Below, one piece after another: positions 7,294-13,907 of a stretch of 16,048 nucleotides of DNA. Made by a program: the position numbers and the translations under genes. Source of the DNA: Sphingobacterium thalpophilum (GTDB taxonomy: Bacteria; Bacteroidota; Bacteroidia; Flavobacteriales; Flavobacteriaceae); NCBI GenBank assembly GCA_943325255.2, contig CALPOS020000028.1, positions 1-16,048 on the forward strand. Direction: 5' to 3'. The first letter of the stretch is position 1. Each line of letters opens with the position of its first letter. Below the pieces are notes generated by a model. That model was not told the DNA's origin, did no database searches, and saw only the letters and a list, made by a program, of their open reading frames with translations.

Positions 7294-7572
7294 ATGAAAA
7301 AGAGTAAACGTATCGAATTGACTTGGGAGCAAAACGAAAGACTCATCACCTTGGCTTTAGAAGAGAGAAATCCTTACGAAATCATTAAAAAGGAACTAGG
7401 CATTGATGAGAAAGATGTGCTTGAGATCATGAAGAAAAAACTGTCCGCGGACAAATTTGAAATCTGGAAAAAGAAAGCCAATGCTGCCAAACCCAAACCA
7501 AAACAAATTAAAATTGATGATTTTGATGACGAATTAGACGGAAAATATTATATCAAAAATAAATTAGACTAA
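7294..7572 (+). CDS. TIGR03643 / DUF2805 family small protein
   Basis: The 92-residue product matches the pattern I recognise for this family: 'LTWEQNERLITLALEERNPYEIIKKELGIDEKDVLEIMKKKL' followed by 'FEIWKKK'. The first 55 residues look like a compact helical, helix-turn-helix-like unit. The last ~35 are Lys-rich and then Asp-rich (KPKPKQIKIDDFDDELDG). The function is unknown. The HTH-like arrangement and basic patch suggest nucleic-acid binding, which is inference only. It stands alone, 96 bp after the hydroxylase gene, and is closed by its own terminator directly after the stop codon. Confidence 0.8.
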   Translation: MKKSKRIELTWEQNERLITLALEERNPYEIIKKELGIDEKDVLEIMKKKLSADKFEIWKKKANAAKPKPKQIKIDDFDDELDGKYYIKNKLD

Positions 7573-7573
7573 A

Positions 7574-7609
7574 AAACCAACTCTTGTTCTGCAAGAGTTT
7601 TTTGTTTTA
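7574..7609 (+). terminator. Rho-independent terminator after the TIGR03643 gene
   Basis: AACTCTTG (7579-7586) pairs with CAAGAGTT (7592-7599) around a 5-base loop. Six T (7598-7603) and a second T-rich stretch follow. It starts within a few bases of the stop codon. Confidence 0.88.
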
Positions 7610-7678
7610 TAATAACGACTTAACCTTTTATTTTTCTTAAACTTTTTTAAATAGAAGTTAGTTAGTAAAACAATTTTA

Positions 7679-7686
7679 TACATTTG
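7679..7686 (+). promoter_or_regulatory. -7 promoter element of the M61 peptidase gene
   Basis: TACATTTG matches TAnnTTTG exactly and lies 29 bp before the start codon at 7716. A matching TTTG at -33 is absent. A TTAG duplication (TTAGTTAG, 7657-7666) occupies roughly that region. Confidence 0.5.
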
Positions 7687-7715
7687 GCGCGTCATCAAAA
7701 AAGTACACCTAACCT

Positions 7716-9551
7716 ATGAAAAAAAGCATCCTCATCGTCCTTTTTACATTTTGTATAAATCAAATAAATACTTATGGTCAATCTAAAGAACAAGTGCAAG
7801 TCACAGTTGATCTTCAATCAATCCTAAATGATAAAGTTTCAGTTACCATTACACCTCCAAAAATAAAAACGTCCGAGATTATTTACCACTTTCCCAAAAC
7901 AGTTCCGGGAACGTATTCTGCTGATAATTTTGGTTTGTATATCGAAAACTTCAAAGTCTATGATAAAATTGGAGCCTACTTAACCGCAACAAAAATCGAT
8001 GATAACTCCTGGAAAATTTCTGATGCGACGAAAATTGGGTCTATTTCCTATCAAGTCAATGACACCTATGATATCGAATCGACTCATGAAATTTTCTCGC
8101 CTGTCGGAAGCAATATCGACGCAGGTAAAAATATCTTGCTCAACACCCACTGTTTTGTTGGCTTTTTTGACGGATTTACAAGCAACGCTTACAAAATGAC
8201 TGTAAAACATCCTGAAACACTTTGGGGAGCAACTTCACTGACAGATAGCGATTCAAGTAACAATAGTGACGTTTTCACCGTGACACGTTATGCAGAATTG
8301 GTTGAAAACCCAATCATGTACAGCACACCAGATTACACCACTTTTGCAATCAATGATATGCAAATTCTAATTGCCGTTTATTCTCCGAATGGTACACACA
8401 CCGCGGAAGGAATTACTCCGGCAATGAAGACGATGATGACGGCGCAAAAAAACTTCTTAGGCAAATTTAATAGCACTAAGAAATATAGTATTCTGGTGTA
8501 TCTTTCCGATGTGCAAAAAGAGAACGATGCACACGGGTTCGGTGCCTTAGAACATCCAACCGCAACAACTGTGGTGATGCCCGAGGCCATGGGCGTTGAA
8601 GAGTTAAGCGAGCAACTAAAAGACGTTGTTTCTCACGAGTTTTTTCATATTGTCACCCCATTAACGATTCATGCTAAGGAAATTCAAGATTTCGACTTTA
8701 CGAATCCCAAAATGTCTGAACATCTATGGATGTACGAAGGCGTAACAGAATACTTTGCCAACCTTTTTCAAATCAATCAAGGATTGATTTCGGAAGCTGA
8801 CTTTTATGCAAGAATGGCAGCGAAAATATCTAACGCCAACAATATGGATGATACCATGCCATTTACAAAAATGAGCGCCAATGTATTGACAAAACCCTAT
8901 AAAGATCAATATTTGAATGTGTACGAAAAAGGAGCGCTAATTGGGATGTGTATCGATATTATTATTCGAGAGAAAAGCAATGGAACTCGCGGCATTCTCG
9001 ATTTGATGCAAAAACTTTCTAAAGAATATGGGACTGAAAAAGCCTTCAATGATAGTGAGTTATTTTCAAAAATTACATCCTTAACTTACCCTGAAGTCGG
9101 GAAGTTTCTGACTACTCATGTTTCGGGTTCGACGCCAATTCGATATATAGACTTCCTAAACAAAGTAGGCGTTTCACAAAAAGTCATAAAAGGATTTGGA
9201 AATCCCTTTCTGAAAGGTCAAGTGCCAACAATTACAGTCAATCAACAAACAAAGGAAATTATTGTGCTCCCTGCCGATGAAATGAACATCTTTTATCAAG
9301 AATTGGGAATTCAAGGAGGTGATATTTTAACGGAGATTAATGCCACAAAATACACCCTCGACAACATCTATGATCTCATTACATCGAGTCAATTGTGGCA
9401 AAACGACGACCCAATTACCGTAAAAATTATCCGCAACGGAAAAGAACAAGTCCTCACAGGGAAAACAAAAATGCCATCAGAAGACAATATTGGCTACGAA
9501 TTTACAGATACCACCAAAACCAATTTGAAAAATTCTTGGTTGAAAGGATAG
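7716..9551 (+). CDS. Secreted M61-family metallopeptidase with PDZ domain
   Basis: The 611-residue product begins with a Sec signal peptide (KKSILIVLFTFCINQINTYG, cleavage probably just before QSKEQ). A beta-rich N-terminal domain runs to about residue 230. The zinc site then appears: HEFFH at 307-311 and the downstream Glu ligand in 'LWMYEGVTEYFANL' (E341), as in M61 glycyl aminopeptidases. The C-terminal ~95 residues ('YQELGIQGGDILTEINATKYTLDNIYDLI... WQNDDPITVKIIRNGKEQ') form a PDZ domain, the usual M61 arrangement. The enzyme should act in the periplasm or at the surface on short peptides or protein N-termini. It is flanked by its own -7 element and by AT-rich DNA. Downstream I see only a poor hairpin (9555-9574) with a late T run, so termination is uncertain. 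Confidence 0.92.
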   Translation: MKKSILIVLFTFCINQINTYGQSKEQVQVTVDLQSILNDKVSVTITPPKIKTSEIIYHFPKTVPGTYSADNFGLYIENFKVYDKIGAYLTATKIDDNSWKISDATKIGSISYQVNDTYDIESTHEIFSPVGSNIDAGKNILLNTHCFVGFFDGFTSNAYKMTVKHPETLWGATSLTDSDSSNNSDVFTVTRYAELVENPIMYSTPDYTTFAINDMQILIAVYSPNGTHTAEGITPAMKTMMTAQKNFLGKFNSTKKYSILVYLSDVQKENDAHGFGALEHPTATTVVMPEAMGVEELSEQLKDVVSHEFFHIVTPLTIHAKEIQDFDFTNPKMSEHLWMYEGVTEYFANLFQINQGLISEADFYARMAAKISNANNMDDTMPFTKMSANVLTKPYKDQYLNVYEKGALIGMCIDIIIREKSNGTRGILDLMQKLSKEYGTEKAFNDSELFSKITSLTYPEVGKFLTTHVSGSTPIRYIDFLNKVGVSQKVIKGFGNPFLKGQVPTITVNQQTKEIIVLPADEMNIFYQELGIQGGDILTEINATKYTLDNIYDLITSSQLWQNDDPITVKIIRNGKEQVLTGKTKMPSEDNIGYEFTDTTKTNLKNSWLKG

Positions 9552-9647
9552 CGTTCATTCCGGAAAAGAATGGAAAACAGTGATTTTTTTATTTTTTTAA
9601 GTTTTTATTAACTACATTAGTCCAATAAACATAAAAATAATATTAGT

Positions 9648-10727
9648 ATGAAAAAAATTTTCCTTCCATTATCCTACCTTTTTACCATCTCAACTTTTAT
9701 GGTAAGTTGTAGTAGCAGTGACTCTAACGATTCAACTCCTACACCAGAAACTTATTATAAAATAGTTAACAACGGAAATGGTGGTGTCACCAGTATTACA
9801 GATAATAGTGATAGCGCAACTTTAAAAATAGCTCAAGCTATTCCTTCCGTATCTAACGTACCTTATCCAGCAAACATTCCGATTGTTTTCTTCTTTGACG
9901 ATAAGATTTTACTTAGTTCTATAACCGAAGAATCTTTTATTGTAACAGAAAATGATGTTCAAGTTACGGGGACTATTTCGATCAATGAAGGATCAAATGG
10001 TTTTGCGATATTTAATTTTACACCGAAAACACAATTTGCTGCCAATGCAAATATCAAAATTAGACTAACAAGTGGCTTAAAAGACGATGCAGGTGTTGGT
10101 TTAGAAACTGAACAAATATATGAATATACTACCTCTGCAGTGGCAAACAGAATGTCAGGAACAAGTAGTTTCGACGGAAACTACGGTTTTGAAAACGGTT
10201 CTGCCGGTGTTAATTTTATAGGTGATGGAAATATTATTGGCACTAGTGGATGCATAAGCCCTTTTGGCGGAAGTCAGTTCGCTTGTTTAACTTCTGGGAA
10301 TGGATTGGTTTCAACCTCAAGCGCCATTGGTGGCGCATCTAGCATTATGATTGTAGGGCCTATTACTGGAGCCACAGATATTACTTCACTTAGTTTCAAA
10401 TACAATTTTCTTTCTGCTGAATTTCAAGAGTTTGTTGACTCAATATATGATGATACTTTTATTGCCATTGTTTTTGGTGCCAATGGTGCCCACTCTGAAT
10501 TTATTAATAGTGTGAATACAATTGGACTTGCAGGTAATCAGCAATGCGGCAACTTTCCGGGTATGCCAGATGACGGTGACGCCTATGCTGGTTCAACAGG
10601 TTGGCTTAATAAAGTACTCAACTTTGCAAATGTTGGAAGTGAAGTGTATGTTGCTTTTATCATAACAGATGTGTCTGACGAAGCTTATTCTTCTGTTCTT
10701 GGGGTCGATGACATAAGTCACAATTAA
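9648..10727 (+). CDS. Surface-type lipoprotein with Big_5-like Ig domain and adhesion-type C-terminal beta domain
   Basis: The 359-residue product has a lipoprotein signal with Cys21 (FMVSC) and a Ser/Asp-rich linker, CSSSDSNDSTPTPE. An acidic stretch right after the lipidated Cys is reminiscent of flavobacterial surface-export signals, but that is inference. Residues about 62-150 fit a bacterial Ig-like (Big_5-type) domain: 'VPYPANIPIVFFFDDKILLSSI...TPKTQFAANANIKIRLT'. Residues about 165-357 are a beta-rich domain with 'SFKYNFLSAEFQEFVDSIYDDTFIAIVFG' and a closing 'VLGVDDIS', similar to jelly-roll domains of the choice-of-anchor type in secreted or adhesive proteins. There is no type IX secretion tail. 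The gene is monocistronic. Function is unknown; surface binding is a reasonable guess. Confidence 0.75.
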   Translation: MKKIFLPLSYLFTISTFMVSCSSSDSNDSTPTPETYYKIVNNGNGGVTSITDNSDSATLKIAQAIPSVSNVPYPANIPIVFFFDDKILLSSITEESFIVTENDVQVTGTISINEGSNGFAIFNFTPKTQFAANANIKIRLTSGLKDDAGVGLETEQIYEYTTSAVANRMSGTSSFDGNYGFENGSAGVNFIGDGNIIGTSGCISPFGGSQFACLTSGNGLVSTSSAIGGASSIMIVGPITGATDITSLSFKYNFLSAEFQEFVDSIYDDTFIAIVFGANGAHSEFINSVNTIGLAGNQQCGNFPGMPDDGDAYAGSTGWLNKVLNFANVGSEVYVAFIITDVSDEAYSSVLGVDDISHN

Positions 10728-10743
10728 TTGAGTTTTTAATAAA

Positions 10744-10779
10744 ATAAAAAAACCATCACAAATGTGATGGTTTTTTTTT
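10744..10779. terminator. Bidirectional terminator shared by the Ig-domain lipoprotein gene and tRNA-Thr
   Basis: AACCATCACA (10751-10760) pairs with TGTGATGGTT (10763-10772). A T run lies on the right (10771-10779) for plus-strand transcripts, and an A run on the left (10744-10752) serves as the T run for minus-strand transcripts. The tRNA 3' CCA touches the right-hand T run. Confidence 0.88.
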
Positions 10780-10855
10780 GGAGCCGGCGGAGGGACTCGA
10801 ACCCACGACCTGCTGATTACAAATCAGCTGCTCTAGCCAACTGAGCTACGCTGGC
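10779..10855 (-). tRNA. tRNA-Thr (anticodon TGT)
   Basis: The minus strand folds as a complete 77-base cloverleaf with an encoded CCA end (10779-10781). It has acceptor GCCAGCG/CGCCGGC, D arm GCTC/GAGC, anticodon stem GCTGA/TCAGC with loop TTTGTAA (anticodon TGT, reading ACA and other ACN Thr codons by wobble), variable loop AGGTC and T loop TTCGAGT. Two pairs are not Watson-Crick: acceptor A4 faces C69, and T-stem T50 faces T64. The discriminator is T. It is transcribed toward the Ig-domain lipoprotein gene, has its own strong promoter (10871-10901) and ends at the shared terminator. Confidence 0.96.
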
Positions 10856-10870
10856 GACGTATTTCGATTG

Positions 10871-10901
10871 CAAATATAGAAGTCCATTTTAAATTTGCAA
10901 A
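10871..10901 (-). promoter_or_regulatory. Promoter of tRNA-Thr
   Basis: On the minus strand TTTG (10898-10901) is followed after 19 bases by TATATTTG (10871-10878), a perfect Bacteroidota-type promoter. The -7 element ends 15 bp before the first base of the mature tRNA. Confidence 0.75.
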
Positions 10902-10930
10902 ATAAAACCAGACTTTTTTAGAACAATATT

Positions 10931-11200
10931 TTATTGTAAAGCGTTAATCTTAACAATCAATTGATTTGCAGCTTGTTCCAACTCTTGATTAATTTGTTTG
11001 AAATGTGCTTTTTTGTTCTCCACTTTCTTTGCGTTTACTTTTGTAATCAAATCATCAAACGACGCAATTGCTTCATCGATTAATGCGTTGGTTTCCGCTG
11101 TTGGTTTTCCGGTAGTTGACATTTCAAACAAATAAACTGCTTCAATAATATCTCCTAAAACGAAATTGATGTCTTTTTTTAGATTCTTAACATTTGCCAT
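10931..11200 (-). CDS. Conserved hypothetical small helical protein (89 aa)
   Basis: The 89-residue product (MANVKNLKKDINFVLGDIIE...) is strongly charged and predicted all-helical. It has heptad-like spacing, ending in 'AHFKQINQELEQAANQLIVKINAL', which looks like a coiled coil or helical bundle. There is no signal peptide or cysteine. I recognise this as a conserved flavobacterial small protein without an established function. A longer reading from 11245 adds 15 residues, but that start would lie inside the promoter (TTTG 11261-11264, TACTTTTG 11235-11242). The ATG at 11198-11200 is therefore preferred. It has its own promoter directly after the manA stop codon, and no convincing terminator before the tRNA promoter. 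Confidence 0.75.
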   Translation of the reverse strand: MANVKNLKKDINFVLGDIIEAVYLFEMSTTGKPTAETNALIDEAIASFDDLITKVNAKKVENKKAHFKQINQELEQAANQLIVKINALQ

Positions 11201-11234
11201 AATAATGGGTATTTTTTTGATTTTAATTCGCGGG

Positions 11235-11264
11235 CAAAAGTACACCTATTTTTTCTATCACAAA
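11235..11264 (-). promoter_or_regulatory. Promoter of the 89-residue protein gene
   Basis: On the minus strand TTTG (11261-11264) is followed after 18 bases by TACTTTTG (11235-11242), both perfect matches. Transcription would begin near 11228-11230, about 30 bp before the ATG at 11200. This rules out the upstream start at 11245. The -33 element abuts the manA stop codon (11265-11267). Confidence 0.75.
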
Positions 11265-12227
11265 CTATTTAATATAAATTTCTAATATTGAAGCATTCCC
11301 AATAAACTGGTAGCTCAAAATTGCAGCGGGCAACAAAATGGTATCGCCTTTTTTATATTGGTGTGCTACACCGTCCTGTTCTATCGAAAACGCGCCTTCG
11401 GTACACATATAAACATGAAAACTTGTCCCGTCTTTTTCAAATTTCATCGCACCGCTTAACGGAATATAGTTGGTCGTAAAATAATTACAATCAACCATTT
11501 CGTTGGCTGTGTTTTGTTGCTTCTGATAAAATTTTTGAGCTTCTATCTTTTTATAATTGATAGCGTCCAAAGCCAAATCGATATGCAATTCTCGGGTTTT
11601 CCCTTGCGCATCTACGCGATCAAAATCGTACAATCTATAAGTAATGTCAGACGTTTGTTGAATCTCTGCAATCACTAATCCAGCGCCAATAGCATGCACA
11701 GTGCCGGTTTCGAGGAAGAAGACATCTCCAACTTCAACTGGAACCGTATCTAAGATAGATAGCAAAGTATTGTTCTTTAGATTTTCAACATATTCTGCAG
11801 CATCGGAATCTTTTTTGAAGCCGACGATTAAGTTCGAATCTTCATCTGCCTGCATGACGTACCACATTTCTGTTTTGCCAAACGAATTGTGACGCGCTTT
11901 AGCCAATTCGTCATTAGGATGCACTTGAATAGACAAATCCTCACGTGCGTCTAGATATTTGAATAACAGTGGGAACTGCTTTCCGAAATTTGTAAAAACC
12001 CTTGTGCCGAGTATTTCATTTGGATATTGATCGATCATAGCGGTCAGTGATTTTCCAGCGAAATCTCCATTCGCGATGACACTCACATCGCCTTCAACAG
12101 TGGACAGTTCCCAACTTTCTCCCGTAATGGAAGAAGTAATTGGTTTATTTAAAATCGATTTTAATTTAGTTCCTCCCCAAATTCGTTCTTTTAGAATGGG
12201 TTGGAATTGTAATGGATAAAATTTCAT
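11265..12227 (-). CDS. manA: Mannose-6-phosphate isomerase, class I
   Basis: The 320-residue protein (from ATG at 12225-12227) has the type I phosphomannose isomerase motifs. They are 'RIWGGTKL' (15-22), the zinc ligands in 'LSIQVHPND' (Q101, H103), E120 in 'GKTEMWYV', H178 in 'GTVHAIGAGL', and the catalytic Arg in 'TYRLYDFDR' (R198). A second cupin half closes the protein ('YKKGDTILLPA'). It interconverts mannose-6-phosphate and fructose-6-phosphate in the cytoplasm, feeding GDP-sugar synthesis for surface polysaccharide or allowing mannose use. The reading frame extends upstream to a TTG at 12332, but that region includes a -7 element (12246-12253) and lacks conserved sequence, so ATG 12227 is chosen. 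It lies 106 bp after bcp. Confidence 0.95.
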   Translation of the reverse strand: MKFYPLQFQPILKERIWGGTKLKSILNKPITSSITGESWELSTVEGDVSVIANGDFAGKSLTAMIDQYPNEILGTRVFTNFGKQFPLLFKYLDAREDLSIQVHPNDELAKARHNSFGKTEMWYVMQADEDSNLIVGFKKDSDAAEYVENLKNNTLLSILDTVPVEVGDVFFLETGTVHAIGAGLVIAEIQQTSDITYRLYDFDRVDAQGKTRELHIDLALDAINYKKIEAQKFYQKQQNTANEMVDCNYFTTNYIPLSGAMKFEKDGTSFHVYMCTEGAFSIEQDGVAHQYKKGDTILLPAAILSYQFIGNASILEIYIK

Positions 12228-12240
12228 TGATGATAAATTA

Positions 12241-12259
12241 GAGTCCAAAAATATAAAAA
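12241..12259 (-). promoter_or_regulatory. Promoter region of manA
   Basis: The minus-strand TATTTTTG (12246-12253) matches TAnnTTTG and is followed by GACTC. The 19-base block here is identical at 18 positions to the one before idi (13772-13790). It lies 13 bp before the ATG. No TTTG is found at the -33 distance. Confidence 0.5.
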
Positions 12260-12333
12260 GAAATTGGTTAATGATTAGCGCGTCAGTGATTAAACGAATT
12301 GCATTCGACCCATCACTAAAACGTACAGACAAA

Positions 12334-12798
12334 CTATGATTTCTCGCTCATTTTTTTAATACATGCTAATGCTTTCTGGATGTGAATCGGACCAGACATA
12401 CTATTAAAAATCAATTGTACTTTTCCTTTATCATCAAGAACATAAGTAACACGACCTGGAAGTAAGCCAAGCAAATCATTCGGAACACCAAACAACTTTC
12501 GCAATTGTTTCTTTGAGTCTGACAATAGGATAAACGGCAATTGATATTGTTTAGCAAATTCTTGATGCGACCGAATACTGTCACTACTCACGCCAATTAC
12601 CTCAGCCCCAAACGATTTGAAATCTTCATATTGGTCCCTAAAACTACACGCTTGTGCAGTACAAACCAACGTGTCGTCTTTTGGATAAAAATAAATAACC
12701 AAGGGTTTCTTTCTGATATAATCCTGCGAGTCAAATAAACTGCCGTCGGTTGTTTGTGCAGTAAAATTTGGAACTACATCTCCTAATTTTAATCCCAT
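12334..12798 (-). CDS. bcp: Thiol peroxidase / peroxiredoxin of the Bcp (BCP/PrxQ) family
   Basis: The 154-residue protein shows the PrxQ pattern. After the thioredoxin-fold start ('GDVVPNFTAQTTDGS') comes the active-site box P39-x3-T43-x2-C46, reading 'YPKDDTLVCTAQACSFRD'. C46 is the peroxidatic cysteine and C51 the resolving cysteine five residues on, as in the atypical 2-Cys members. The conserved Arg lies in 'LPGRVTYVLD'. It reduces H2O2 and organic hydroperoxides in the cytoplasm using thioredoxin. The common TPGC is TLVC here, which keeps the essential Thr and Cys. Its start overlaps the stop of the upstream QueD-like gene by one base (TAATG), so the two are translationally coupled. The reason for this pairing is not obvious. 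Confidence 0.94.
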   Translation of the reverse strand: MGLKLGDVVPNFTAQTTDGSLFDSQDYIRKKPLVIYFYPKDDTLVCTAQACSFRDQYEDFKSFGAEVIGVSSDSIRSHQEFAKQYQLPFILLSDSKKQLRKLFGVPNDLLGLLPGRVTYVLDDKGKVQLIFNSMSGPIHIQKALACIKKMSEKS

Positions 12799-13208
12799 TA
12801 TTGTCCGTTGTAGGTTACAAAATTGCGGGGAGTTTCATAGAGTACGACTTGCAAATCGAATTTCAAATCAAGTCGATTTCTGAGTTTATTCCAAATCACA
12901 ACAACAATATTTTCTGCAGTGGGATTCAAATCTTTGAATTCTGGGACATCTAGATTCAAGTTCTTATGATCAAACGGATTTTCAACTTCTTCTTTGATCA
13001 AATCCGTCAAAACTTTTACATCCAAAACATATCCCGTTTCTTGGTCTATTGCTCCAGTTACACTAACGATTAATTCGTAATTGTGTCCATGAAAATTAGG
13101 ATTATTACACTTTCCGAAAATCGAATTATTCTTTTCGTCCGACCAATCTTTACGATACAATCGATGCGCGGCATTAAAATGAGCTCTTCTACTAATCGTT
13201 ACTTTCAT
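12798..13208 (-). CDS. 6-pyruvoyl-tetrahydropterin synthase / QueD-family protein
   Basis: The 136-residue protein is a clear COG0720 member. It has the zinc ligands H15 ('HFNAAHRL') and H40/H42 ('FGKCNNPNFHGHNYEL'), the catalytic C34, the D80-H81 pair in 'FDHKNLN', the pterin-anchoring 'NPTAEN' (95-100) and E125 in 'LYETPRN'. The spacing is C-x5-HGH. From the published COG0720 subgroup analysis as I recall it, this is the spacing of true PTPS enzymes; classic QueD has C-x3-HGH. The product may therefore be 6-pyruvoyl-tetrahydropterin (BH4-type pterin) or 6-carboxy-tetrahydropterin for queuosine, and motif alone does not settle it. It sits 21 bp after idi and overlaps bcp by one base. No other queuosine gene is in the window. 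Confidence 0.88.
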   Translation of the reverse strand: MKVTISRRAHFNAAHRLYRKDWSDEKNNSIFGKCNNPNFHGHNYELIVSVTGAIDQETGYVLDVKVLTDLIKEEVENPFDHKNLNLDVPEFKDLNPTAENIVVVIWNKLRNRLDLKFDLQVVLYETPRNFVTYNGQ

Positions 13209-13229
13209 CGGTGCAATGGTTTTTGAATC

Positions 13230-13760
13230 TTATTGTAGTTTATGATCTTCTATGTAATGGTAGAATTCGTCGAAGATGATCTTAAACCAAACTGTGTAAA
13301 TAGCTGGATTTAACTCCATATCAGTTTTGATGTCTTCAATTTTCATCCATTTCCAATCTTCCACTTCCTCTGGATTAACAATCGGATCCTCATGGTAATA
13401 ACCAATCATAACATGATCTAACTCGTGCTCGGTCAAACCATTATCGAATGGGGCTTTATAAATAAAATGAAAAAGTTCTTTTAAGTCAGTTTTGAAACCC
13501 ATTTCTTCAAACAATCTTCTACTTCCCGCTTCTATATTGGTTTCTCCACTTCTTTGATGACTGCAACAAGTATTTGTCCATAATAAAGGAGAATGGTATT
13601 TATGATGCGCCCGTTGCTGCAACATGATCTCATTTTGATCATTCAGTACAAACACCGAAAAGGCACGATGCAAAACAGCTTTCTGATGCGCTTCTAATTT
13701 CGGCATTAAACCAATGGGTTCATCCAACTCGTTAACCAATATAACTTCTTCTTCTTTCAT
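13230..13760 (-). CDS. idi: Isopentenyl-diphosphate delta-isomerase, type I
   Basis: The 176-residue Nudix-fold enzyme converts isopentenyl diphosphate to dimethylallyl diphosphate. Visible features are 'VLHRAFSVFVLND' (29-41, with a conserved metal-site His), the active-site box 'LLWTNTCCSHQRSGE' with the catalytic Cys at about 66, the Nudix-like 'EAGSRRLFEEMGF' (77-89), and 'LTEHELDHV' with the active-site Glu residues (E111/E113). Length and motifs agree with E. coli Idi (182 aa). An upstream extension to 13787 would start at TTG inside the -7 element, so ATG at 13758-13760 is chosen. It is the first gene of a run with the QueD-like gene (21 bp) and bcp. It should supply precursors for menaquinone side chains, undecaprenyl phosphate and carotenoids. 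Confidence 0.95.
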   Translation of the reverse strand: MKEEEVILVNELDEPIGLMPKLEAHQKAVLHRAFSVFVLNDQNEIMLQQRAHHKYHSPLLWTNTCCSHQRSGETNIEAGSRRLFEEMGFKTDLKELFHFIYKAPFDNGLTEHELDHVMIGYYHEDPIVNPEEVEDWKWMKIEDIKTDMELNPAIYTVWFKIIFDEFYHYIEDHKLQ

Positions 13761-13771
13761 AGGTGGTAAAG

Positions 13772-13790
13772 GAGTCCAAAAATACAAAAA
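13772..13790 (-). promoter_or_regulatory. Promoter region of idi-queD-like-bcp
   Basis: The minus-strand TATTTTTG (13777-13784) is an exact TAnnTTTG element, followed by GACTC. It ends 16 bp before the idi ATG at 13760, implying a very short leader. The block is nearly identical to the manA promoter region (18 of 19 bases). Confidence 0.55.
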
Positions 13791-13907
13791 AAGTAGGTGG
13801 AATTGCGCGTATTTTTGAATTGTGATAAGTTTAACGAGTGTTTTATCTGATGCTTTTTATAATCGAGTTAACTTTAAGATGTGAAATTATGCGCCCCGGT
13901 TGTTAAT

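Noticed and set aside
9554..9600. Terminator after the M61 peptidase gene
   Set aside because: The possible stem (TTCATTC with GAATGGA) is weak and the T run begins about nine bases after it; too poor to list as a feature.
10923..10937. Inverted repeat ACAAT/ATTGT at the end of the 89-residue gene as terminator
   Set aside because: The stem is only 5 A/T-rich pairs, overlaps the stop codon and has no T run on the minus strand.
12228..12332. N-terminal extension of ManA to a TTG start at 12332
   Set aside because: The extra residues are not conserved-looking and the stretch contains a -7 promoter element; ATG at 12227 begins the known family start.
13761..13787. N-terminal extension of Idi to 13787
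   Set aside because: That start is a TTG inside the -7 element; the ATG at 13760 gives the normal family length.
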